A stretch of DNA of 13,879 bases from Beijerinckiaceae bacterium (lineage in GTDB: Bacteria > Pseudomonadota > Alphaproteobacteria > Rhizobiales > Beijerinckiaceae). Below, piece by piece: positions 6,061 to 12,098 of the stretch. The translations under genes and the position numbers were made by a program. The notes under the pieces are model-generated. The model did not search any database. It saw nothing but the letters and a program-made list of their open reading frames with translations, and had not been told where the DNA came from. The stretch's first letter is position 1. The number at the start of each line of letters is the position of its first letter. Location of the stretch: the NCBI GenBank assembly GCA_947455285.1, contig CANGOK010000054.1, forward strand, positions 1-13,879, given 5' to 3'.

Positions 6061-7275
6061 ATGTCGAGCGCCCAAAATACGCCCCCGAAAACTCCCATCA
6101 AAAATCTGCGCCCGGCGACCCGCCTCGTCCATGGGGGCACGCTGCGTTCCCAGTTTGGCGAGACTTCGGAGGCGATGTTCCTCACACAGGGCTATGTCTA
6201 TCCCGACATGGAGACCGCTGAGGCCCGTTTTAAAGGCGAGTCCGCGGGCTTCATCTACTCTCGCTTCTCAAACCCCACCGTCGCGATGTTTGAGGAGCGC
6301 ATGGCGCTGCTGGAGGGCGCGGAAGCCGCTCGCGCCACCGCCAGCGGCATGGCCGCCGTCACCGCCGCCATGCTGGGCCAGTTGAAGGCGGGCGACCATG
6401 TGGTGGCCGCCAAGGCGCTCTTCGGTTCCTGCCGGTATATCGTCGAGGAACTGCTGCCGCGCTTCGGCGTGCCCTCGACCCTCGTCGACGGCACGGACCT
6501 CGACCAGTGGCGCGCCGCCATGCGGCCAAACACCCGCGTCTGCTTCCTCGAAAGCCCCACCAACCCGCAGCTCGAAATCATCGACGTGGCCGGGGTGGCG
6601 GAGATCGCCCATGCGCACGGCGCCAATCTCGTCGTCGACAATGTCTTCGCGACGCCGCTTTTGCAGAACGCTTTCGAACTGGGCGCCGATTGCGTCGTCT
6701 ATTCGACCACCAAGCACGTCGACGGACAGGGACGATGCCTTGGCGGGGTGATCCTCGCCTCGAACGATTTCATCCAGACCCATATCCACAACTTCCTGCG
6801 CCAGACGGGGCCTGCCCTCTCGCCCTTCAACGCATGGGTGATGCTGAAGGGGCTCGAGACCCTGCCGGTGCGCCTGATGCAGCAGCAGCGCAACGCCACA
6901 GCCGTGGCCGATTATCTGGCGTCGCGACCTGAAATCGCCCGGGTGCTTTACCCCACACGCAAGGACCATCCGCAGCACGAGTTGGCGATGCGCCAGATGA
7001 AGGGCGGCGGGTCGGTTGTGACCTTCGATGTTCAGGGCGGCAAGGAGGAGGCCTTCGCCTTCTCCAACGCTCTGTCGGTGGTGAAGATCTCCAACAATCT
7101 CGGCGACGCCAAGAGCCTCATCACCCATCCAGCCACGACCACCCATCAGCGCATTGGGCCGGAAGCGCGCGCGGAGTCAGGGATCGGCGACGGGATGCTG
7201 CGCCTGTCCTGCGGGCTTGAGGATATCGACGATCTGATCGAGGACCTCGCCGCAGCCTGCGACGCGATCGCGTAA
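6061..7275 (+). CDS. metZ: O-succinylhomoserine sulfhydrylase (PLP-dependent)
   Basis: The product makes homocysteine directly from O-succinylhomoserine and sulfide in the cytoplasm, the alphaproteobacterial step toward methionine. It has 404 residues, normal for the Cys/Met-metabolism PLP family. Motifs include GFIYSRFSNPTVAMFEERMALLEGAE near residues 62-87, ATASGMAAV, LVVDNVFATPLLQ, and the PLP-lysine motif STTKHVDGQGR with the Schiff-base lysine at 218. The C-terminal SLITHPATTTH and SGIGDGMLRLSCGLED are also typical. The sequence reads as MetZ rather than MetB or MetY, and the SAM-II leader supports this. ATG at 6061 follows GAGGA with 6 bases of spacing. A longer in-frame read from TTG at 5977 would run through the riboswitch and is rejected. 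The stop codon directly abuts that of the next, convergent gene. Confidence 0.93.
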   Translation: MSSAQNTPPKTPIKNLRPATRLVHGGTLRSQFGETSEAMFLTQGYVYPDMETAEARFKGESAGFIYSRFSNPTVAMFEERMALLEGAEAARATASGMAAVTAAMLGQLKAGDHVVAAKALFGSCRYIVEELLPRFGVPSTLVDGTDLDQWRAAMRPNTRVCFLESPTNPQLEIIDVAGVAEIAHAHGANLVVDNVFATPLLQNAFELGADCVVYSTTKHVDGQGRCLGGVILASNDFIQTHIHNFLRQTGPALSPFNAWVMLKGLETLPVRLMQQQRNATAVADYLASRPEIARVLYPTRKDHPQHELAMRQMKGGGSVVTFDVQGGKEEAFAFSNALSVVKISNNLGDAKSLITHPATTTHQRIGPEARAESGIGDGMLRLSCGLEDIDDLIEDLAAACDAIA

Positions 7276-7905
7276 CTACTGGCTCGACCAGAGAATGCGC
7301 GCGACCCAGGCCACCTGATCCATCGAAAAGGTGCGATCCTCGTGCTCAGGATTGAGCGATTTCAACTCGATGGTCTTGGCGGTCTGGCGCTTCAGCTCCT
7401 TCGCTAGGACCTCCCCTTCGATCGTCTTCACAACGACGCGGTCGCCGCGGCGCACGGCGGCTTCGGGGTCGACGATCACGATGTCACCGTCGCGATAGAC
7501 GGGGGCCATGGAGTCGCCCGAGATTTCAAGCGCATAGGCGTGGGCGCTGCCGATATGCGGAAAGGCGACCTCGTCCCAGCCGGCGCCGACCGGAAAACCG
7601 CCGTCATCGAAATAGCCACCTGTTCCCGCTTGCGCGACGCCGATGAGCGGAATGGTGCGAGCCGGATCGTCCTTGACGAGGCGCGTCATGCCCAAAAATT
7701 CCTCCAGGCTGGCGCCCGTCGCTTCAAGAATCTTTGCGATCGACTCGGTCGATGGCCAGCGCAGGCGACCGTTGCCGGAAGACCGCTTCGATTTGTTGAA
7801 AGTCGTCGAGTCGAGTCCCGCCTTGCGCGCGAGGCCGGAAGGGGTGGCGCCATGAGCCGCGGCGAGCGCATCGATTGCGCCCCAGATCTGATGATGGGTA
7901 AGCAT
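7276..7905 (-). CDS. S24/LexA-like transcriptional repressor with N-terminal helix-turn-helix
   Basis: This is a 209-residue regulator built like LexA or phage CI. An XRE-type helix-turn-helix occupies about residues 5-72 (TPSGLARKAGLDSTTF, STESIAKILEATG). A C-terminal peptidase S24 domain runs from about 85 to 205. The catalytic Ser132 lies in EISGDSMAPVYRDGD and Lys169 in GEVLAKEL, 37 residues apart as in LexA (Ser119/Lys156). An Ala93-Gly94 pair in IGVAQAGTGG is where self-cleavage would occur. It may therefore lose repression after DNA damage; whether it does is unknown. No phage genes surround it, so it is likely a host regulator. ATG at 7905 follows GAGG with 6 bases of spacing. A perfect inverted repeat lies 22 bp upstream of the start, suggesting autoregulation. 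Confidence 0.88.
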   Translation of the reverse strand: MLTHHQIWGAIDALAAAHGATPSGLARKAGLDSTTFNKSKRSSGNGRLRWPSTESIAKILEATGASLEEFLGMTRLVKDDPARTIPLIGVAQAGTGGYFDDGGFPVGAGWDEVAFPHIGSAHAYALEISGDSMAPVYRDGDIVIVDPEAAVRRGDRVVVKTIEGEVLAKELKRQTAKTIELKSLNPEHEDRTFSMDQVAWVARILWSSQ

Positions 7906-7926
7906 ACCAACCTCGCAGAGACGACG

Positions 7927-7942
7927 TTCCTATAATTAGGAA
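7927..7942. promoter_or_regulatory. Perfect inverted repeat, likely operator of the S24-type repressor
   Basis: TTCCTA-TAAT-TAGGAA: two exact 6-bp arms, 4-bp spacer. It lies in the 202-bp, AT-richer gap between the repressor and the divergent DUF952 gene. On the minus strand a weak promoter is possible, TTGCGC (7971-7966), 17 bases, TAAATC (7948-7943); the repeat then covers the transcription start, as expected for autorepression. I saw no second copy in the window by eye. Confidence 0.6.
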
Positions 7943-8049
7943 GATTTATCTCTTTTTTTCTTTCAGCGCAACAGTCCTGCCTTTACGTCAACTGCGCCTG
8001 AAAGCTTAAACATTACAAGAAATCCACAGAATATCGGGACGCGCATCGG

Positions 8050-8078
8050 TTGTTTCGACACAGGCCGGTCGATAGTGT
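8050..8078 (+). promoter_or_regulatory. Candidate promoter of DUF952-pyrD
   Basis: TTGTTT (8050-8055), 17 bases, then TAGTGT (8073-8078). This -10 has the same sequence as the candidate lysK -10. Predicted start near 8085 leaves a short leader before the AAGGA at 8096-8100. It overlaps an upstream in-frame GTG at 8075, which argues that the GTG is not the translation start. Confidence 0.45.
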
Positions 8079-8095
8079 GCGCGCCAACCGACCAT

Positions 8096-8100
8096 AAGGA
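8096..8100 (+). promoter_or_regulatory. Ribosome binding site that fixes a TTG start for the DUF952 gene
   Basis: AAGGA followed by 7 bases and TTG at 8108. No ATG lies near the conserved LIYKI opening of the protein, and the only upstream alternative, GTG at 8075, lacks such a site. Confidence 0.6.
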
Positions 8101-8107
8101 CTGCGCC

Positions 8108-8452
8108 TTGGCCCTGATCTATAAAATCACCCCGAAATCGCCTTGGGCGAGCGCTGAGGCTGCTGGCGTCTTCACCGGCGCGCCGGTCGATCTCGCCGAT
8201 GGCTTCATCCATTTCTCCACCGCCGCACAGGTTCAGGAAACCGCGGACAAGCATTTCGCCGGCCAGACCGATCTGCTGCTCGCGGCCTTCGAGGCCGATT
8301 CGCTGGGCGAAGCGCTGCGCTGGGAGCCCTCGCGCGGCGGACAATTGTTCCCGCATCTCTATGCGGCCCTGCCCACCGGCGCCGCCGCATGGGTGAAGCC
8401 CATTCCCATGGGCTCGAATGGCAAACATGACTTTTCGGAGCTTCTGTCGTGA
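8108..8452 (+). CDS. DUF952 family protein
   Basis: This is a 114-residue soluble protein of the DUF952 family, whose biochemical role is not established. It opens with LIYKITPKSPW and carries the family core: DGFIHFSTAAQVQETADKHFAGQTDLLLAAFEAD, a short LRWEPSRGGQLFPHLYAAL motif with conserved Trp, Glu, Arg and Pro-His, and a C-terminal stretch at VKPIPMG. The TTG start is supported by AAGGA 7 bases upstream. Its TGA stop (8450-8452) overlaps the GTG start of pyrD in a GTGA junction, so translation of the two is likely coupled. The pairing with pyrD is, to my knowledge, recurrent in alphaproteobacteria. That suggests, without proof, a link to pyrimidine metabolism. Confidence 0.85.
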   Translation: MALIYKITPKSPWASAEAAGVFTGAPVDLADGFIHFSTAAQVQETADKHFAGQTDLLLAAFEADSLGEALRWEPSRGGQLFPHLYAALPTGAAAWVKPIPMGSNGKHDFSELLS

Positions 8453-9537
8453 TCGACCTCGCCGCAAAGCTGCTGCAGCCGCTCCTTCATGCGCTGGAGC
8501 CTGAAACCGCCCATGGCGCTTCCATTCTCGCCCTGAAGGCGATGCCGCCGATCTCCATGGGCGTCGCGGATCGGCGCCTGAGGGTGAGCGCCTGCGGGCT
8601 CGACTTTCCCAATCCGCTCGGCATGGCTGCGGGTTACGACAAGGGCGCGGAGGCGCCTGACGCATTGTTCCGCCTCGGCTTCGGCTTCGTGGAGGTGGGC
8701 ACCATCACCCCCCTGCCCCAGCCCGGCAATCCCAAGCCCCGCCTCTTCCGCCTGCCGCAGGATGAAGGCGTGATCAATCGCCTTGGCTTCAACAGCGAGG
8801 GCCACGGCCCGCCTCATGCGCGGCTGCTCGCCCGGCGCGGCCGTCCCGGCATCATCGGCGTCAACGTGGGCGCCAACAAGGAATCGACTGATCGCTCCGG
8901 CGATTATGTGCAGGGCGTCAAAGCCTTCGCCGATGTCGCGAGCTATTTCACCATCAACATTTCGTCGCCCAACACGCCGGGCCTGCGCGATCTGCAACAG
9001 GCGGGGGCGCTCGATGAGCTGCTGGCCCGCGTGCTCGAAGCGCGCGACGAGGCGGCGCAGGTCTACGGCCGCAAACCGGTGTTTTTGAAAATCGCGCCTG
9101 ACCTCGCGCTTGGCGATCTCGACGACATCGTCCGTGTCGGCGCGGCGCGGGGGATCGACGCGCTGATCCTCGGCAACACCACCATCACCCGTCCGGCGAG
9201 CCTGCGTGAAACCACCGTCGCGCAAGAGACGGGAGGGCTTTCAGGCAAGCCGCTGTTCAATCTCTCCACCAAGATGCTTGGAGCCGCTTATCTGCGCGTT
9301 GAGGGGCGCTTCCCCATCATCGGCGCGGGCGGCATTGACGGGCCGGACGGCGCCTTCGCCAAGATTGAGGCGGGAGCGAGCCTGATCCAGCTTTATTCAG
9401 CCATGGTCTACAAAGGCGCGGGCCTGCCGAGCGCCATCCTGCGCGGACTTGTGACGCGGCTCGATCAGGAAGATCTCGCCAGCATTACCGACGCCGTCGG
9501 TCGTCGCGCGAAGGAATGGGCAGGCGATTTCGCCTGA
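8449..9537 (+). CDS. pyrD: Dihydroorotate dehydrogenase (quinone), class 2
   Basis: The product oxidises dihydroorotate to orotate in UMP synthesis, passing electrons to quinone; class 2 enzymes sit at the inner membrane through an N-terminal helical region. It has 362 residues, the usual class 2 length. Motifs in order: N-terminal LLQPLLHALEPETAH; NPLGMAAGYDKGAE; VGTITPLPQPGNPKPRLFRL; GVNVGANKES; NISSPNTPGLRDLQ with the catalytic base Ser173 (equivalent to E. coli Ser175) and Asn170/Asn175; FLKIAPDL; LGNTTITR; GLSGKPLF; and the FMN-phosphate site PIIGAGGI followed by GASLIQLYSAMVYKG. The GTG start is preceded by GGAG with 8 bases of spacing and overlaps the DUF952 stop. The gene ends 3 bp before the stop of the convergent response regulator. 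Confidence 0.96.
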   Translation: MIDLAAKLLQPLLHALEPETAHGASILALKAMPPISMGVADRRLRVSACGLDFPNPLGMAAGYDKGAEAPDALFRLGFGFVEVGTITPLPQPGNPKPRLFRLPQDEGVINRLGFNSEGHGPPHARLLARRGRPGIIGVNVGANKESTDRSGDYVQGVKAFADVASYFTINISSPNTPGLRDLQQAGALDELLARVLEARDEAAQVYGRKPVFLKIAPDLALGDLDDIVRVGAARGIDALILGNTTITRPASLRETTVAQETGGLSGKPLFNLSTKMLGAAYLRVEGRFPIIGAGGIDGPDGAFAKIEAGASLIQLYSAMVYKGAGLPSAILRGLVTRLDQEDLASITDAVGRRAKEWAGDFA

Positions 9538-9540
9538 CCC

Positions 9541-10203
9541 TCAGGCCTGCGCCTCGCCGAAGTGGTCGCCCTCGATCTTCTTGGCGGTGATGACGGCCTG
9601 CGTGCGGCTTTCTACGCCAAGTTTCTGAAGAATGGCGGAAACATGCGCCTTCACCGTGGCCTCTGAAACCGTAAGCTCATAGGCGATCTGCTTGTTGAGC
9701 AGGCCTTCCGACAGCATCATCAGCACGCGCACCTGCTGGGGCGTGAGCGAGGCCATGCGACGCACGATGTCAGCGGTGTCCTTGTCGGCGGGCGAGGAGA
9801 GGTCCACATCTGGCGGTGTCCAGGCGCCGCCCGCAAGCACCTTGCGAATGGCGCCGCGCATGGCCTCGAGATCCGTTGTCTTGGGAATGAAGCCCGAGGC
9901 GCCGAAGTCGATGCAGCGACGCATGACGCCCCGATCCTCATTGCCAGAAACAACGACCACCGGCACGCCGGGGTGCTGGGCGCGCAGATACATGAGGCCC
10001 GAGAAGCCGCGCACGCCCGGCATGGCCAGATCGAGCAGGACGAGATCGACCTCGTCGTTATCGTCAAGCTCCTTCGTCAGCGCGTCGAGGTCGGCGCATT
10101 CGACGACGGCGCAGCCGTCTACAGCCCCAGCCACAGCTTGATGCAAGGCGCCCCGAACGAGCGGGTGGTCGTCAGCGATGATGATGCGGGTCGTGGCGTT
10201 CAA
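9541..10203 (-). CDS. NarL/FixJ-type response regulator with LuxR helix-turn-helix
   Basis: This is a 220-residue two-component response regulator and DNA-binding transcription factor. The receiver domain (about 5-122) has the acidic pair Asp11-Asp12, phosphoacceptor Asp58 in LLDLAMPG, Ser86 and Lys108 in GFIPK, so it should be phosphorylatable. The LuxR-type output domain (about 153-212) has LTPQQVRVLMMLSEGLLNKQIAYEL and SEATVKAHVSAILQKLGV. No histidine kinase is adjacent. It starts at TTG (10203) with GGGGGAG 9 bases upstream; no ATG fits better. It is divergent from a symporter-like membrane protein, separated by 98 bp. In CrbS/CrbR systems a regulator of this type works with a kinase that carries a sodium:solute-symporter domain. 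The neighbourhood here recalls that, but a kinase module is missing. Confidence 0.93.
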   Translation of the reverse strand: MNATTRIIIADDHPLVRGALHQAVAGAVDGCAVVECADLDALTKELDDNDEVDLVLLDLAMPGVRGFSGLMYLRAQHPGVPVVVVSGNEDRGVMRRCIDFGASGFIPKTTDLEAMRGAIRKVLAGGAWTPPDVDLSSPADKDTADIVRRMASLTPQQVRVLMMLSEGLLNKQIAYELTVSEATVKAHVSAILQKLGVESRTQAVITAKKIEGDHFGEAQA

Positions 10204-10301
10204 GGCGAGTGTCTCCCCCTAAAGTTCTATGCCTATTGGCGTGTACTCTTGCAATCCTGTCAATCGCCCTATTGTTAAGGCGTTTCGCCGCGCCCGTGGG
10301 G
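10204..10301. promoter_or_regulatory. Divergent promoter region between response regulator and symporter-like gene
   Basis: The GC content and third-position bias drop here. On the plus strand CTTGCA (10248-10253), 16 bases, TATTGT (10270-10275) could drive the symporter-like gene. On the minus strand TTGACA (10263-10258) is an exact -35 but has no good -10 at 17 bases. TTGCAA (10254-10249), 17 bases, then CATAGA is an alternative. All are candidates by eye. Confidence 0.35.
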
Positions 10302-12095
10302 ATGATCGTGATCAAGCACAAACAGGGGCTTAACCGTCAGGAGTGGGACGACGCCGTGGGCCGCGCCGCCATCGACGGGCGGGTCAGCTTCGCTGTGGCC
10401 GCCTTGGTCGCAGCCGTGGCGGTCCTAGCCCTGCTCGACCGGATCGGCGCGCCTGAGCGGCTCGTCGCCAGCCTTTCGCCGGCCTTGGCGATAGTGGGTC
10501 TTGCGATCATCGGTTTCATGTTGCGCTCCATGAGACTGTCCGGCTTTCACGCGGCCGGCCGCGCGACGCCGGGCGTCTATGCAGGACTCGCCATGGCCGC
10601 CCTTGGCGCAGGGCTTGCGGCCCCATTCGCTCCTTCGGGCCTTGGAAACGCTTCGCTTTCAAGTCTCCTGACCGGCTTTGGCGCAGGCATGTCTGTGGCC
10701 GGGCTCTTCGTCGGCCCGCTTTTGCGCAAGACTGGCGCATTCTCGATCGCCGACCTTATCGCGACGCGCTTTCCGAGCCTGACGCTCAGCGCCGGCGTCA
10801 CCCTTGCGATAACCGCCATAGGCCTGTGCCTGGGGCTGGCGGGCCTCGCCATGGCGCAGGCGGCTATCGCGCAGGCGACAGGGTTGGGGCCGCAGCTGAG
10901 CCTCATTCTGGCGGCTTCGATCGTGGGACTAGCGGTGATCCCCGGCGGCATGGCGGGACTTGTCTGGTCTGCGGCGGGCGCGGCGGGACTGCTGATCGCT
11001 GGCCTTGCCGCGCCGCTCGCCCTGATGATCGCGAGCGGCGCCTCAATGCCGCTGCCCCTGCCGGGCGACTCAAGTTTCGAGAAGGCGATGGCGCAAATGG
11101 CGCAATGGGGCGGAGCCAATGCGCCCGAAGGCGTCGACCCCATGCTGGCCTGCGCCATCGCTCTGGGACTTTGCGCCCTGCCGCCATTGCTCGCTCCGAT
11201 GATGACGACACCTCGGCGGCGCGAAGCCCGGAGCGGTGGATTGACGGGTATCGTCTGGTGCTTCCTGCTGGCGCTTATGGCGCTGATGGGCGCCGCCGCC
11301 TCGACGTTGGCGCTGCAGTCGACGATGACGGGCCTACACCTTGCGGACATGCCGCCCTTCCTGTTGGAGGCCAGCGGCTGGGGATTGATTTCGATTTGCA
11401 AGGCTCACCCTGCGAACCTGACGCAAGCGCGCGAGGCCTGCGGCCTTCTTCCGGACTTTGGAGGGACGCTGCGCGCGTCAGACATCACCGCCACCGGCGA
11501 GTTCCTGCTCTCAGCCCTTCCGAACCTCAGCGGCTTTGGCGCAGCCTTCTCAGGCCTCGCGCTGGCGGCGCGCATGGCCATGGCGATAGCCCTAAGCGCA
11601 GCAGGATTCATGGCTCTGGCGACCGCGCGCGGCGATCGCGCTTTTTATCAAACGCAAAAGTCGCCGACCCTGACCAGCAGACGCCTCGCCCTGACGCGTC
11701 TCATCCTGCTCGGCGTCATCATCGGCGCAGCGTGGCATCAATTCAATGCGGAAACCGATCCGCAGCTGCTGATCGGCGCCGCGCTTGGCGTCAGCGCAGT
11801 CGCCATCGCACCACTGCTGGTTCTGTCCCTATGGCCACGCGCTGAAGGGCAAGACGGCGCCGTCGCGCTCGTGGTTGGCCTCGCCATGGCGGAGCTGATC
11901 TTGCTGATGTCGGGAGACGCCTTGACCGTCGATGTTCTTGCGAGAGCGGGGACGATAGGCTTCATCAGCGCTATCGCCGCAGGCGTCACAGCTAGCCTGC
12001 GCCACTCCACAGAACCCGTCAGCGATGGCGCCGCCTTCCTGAACGGATTGTTGAATGGAACTGACGACATTCTGCATCCTGACACGGACGCCTGA
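10302..12095 (+). CDS. Divergent sodium:solute symporter (SSS/SLC5-like) family membrane protein
   Basis: This is a 597-residue polytopic inner-membrane protein with about 12-13 hydrophobic helices. It matches the acetate-permease-like branch of the SSS family in outline: FHAAGRATPGVYAGLAMA (82-99), the GAFSIADLIATRF loop (145-157), and a central LGLCALPPLLAPMMTTP...REAR segment. Canonical members, as I recall them, have a Ser/Ala-rich (M)SAASF-type helix after the AGR motif and GTAGLPH(I/V)LMRF(F/Y)T. Here those read GAGLAAPFAP and GLCALPPLLAPMMT, so sodium- and substrate-site residues look lost. No kinase domain follows the C-terminus. An in-frame GTG at 10209 would add 31 hydrophobic residues with only about 55% GC at third positions and would fill the promoter region; I prefer ATG 10302. 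Function is unknown: transporter or receptor. Confidence 0.72.
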   Translation: MIVIKHKQGLNRQEWDDAVGRAAIDGRVSFAVAALVAAVAVLALLDRIGAPERLVASLSPALAIVGLAIIGFMLRSMRLSGFHAAGRATPGVYAGLAMAALGAGLAAPFAPSGLGNASLSSLLTGFGAGMSVAGLFVGPLLRKTGAFSIADLIATRFPSLTLSAGVTLAITAIGLCLGLAGLAMAQAAIAQATGLGPQLSLILAASIVGLAVIPGGMAGLVWSAAGAAGLLIAGLAAPLALMIASGASMPLPLPGDSSFEKAMAQMAQWGGANAPEGVDPMLACAIALGLCALPPLLAPMMTTPRRREARSGGLTGIVWCFLLALMALMGAAASTLALQSTMTGLHLADMPPFLLEASGWGLISICKAHPANLTQAREACGLLPDFGGTLRASDITATGEFLLSALPNLSGFGAAFSGLALAARMAMAIALSAAGFMALATARGDRAFYQTQKSPTLTSRRLALTRLILLGVIIGAAWHQFNAETDPQLLIGAALGVSAVAIAPLLVLSLWPRAEGQDGAVALVVGLAMAELILLMSGDALTVDVLARAGTIGFISAIAAGVTASLRHSTEPVSDGAAFLNGLLNGTDDILHPDTDA

Positions 12096-12098
12096 ACA

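Noticed and set aside
7953..7959. Seven-T run on the plus strand after the inverted repeat, as a rho-independent terminator
   Set aside because: The only stem upstream is the AT-rich 6-bp operator repeat, about 10 bases away, and no plus-strand gene ends nearby: metZ stops about 650 bp earlier.
6268..9225. Long minus-strand frames opposite metZ (6268-7146) and pyrD (8359-9225)
   Set aside because: Both are antisense shadows of catalytically complete enzymes and show no recognisable protein motif.
10209..10301. Upstream GTG start for the symporter-like protein, adding 31 residues including a hydrophobic stretch
   Set aside because: Third-position GC is low, no spaced Shine-Dalgarno is present, and the GTG would lie 5 bp from the divergent start with no promoter space. 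I cannot exclude it fully.
10826..11845. A 339-codon plus-strand frame inside the symporter-like gene, and a 274-codon minus-strand frame (10577-11401)
   Set aside because: Low-complexity Arg/Gly/Ala-rich translations with no domain; the hydrophobic symporter-like frame explains the codon pattern.
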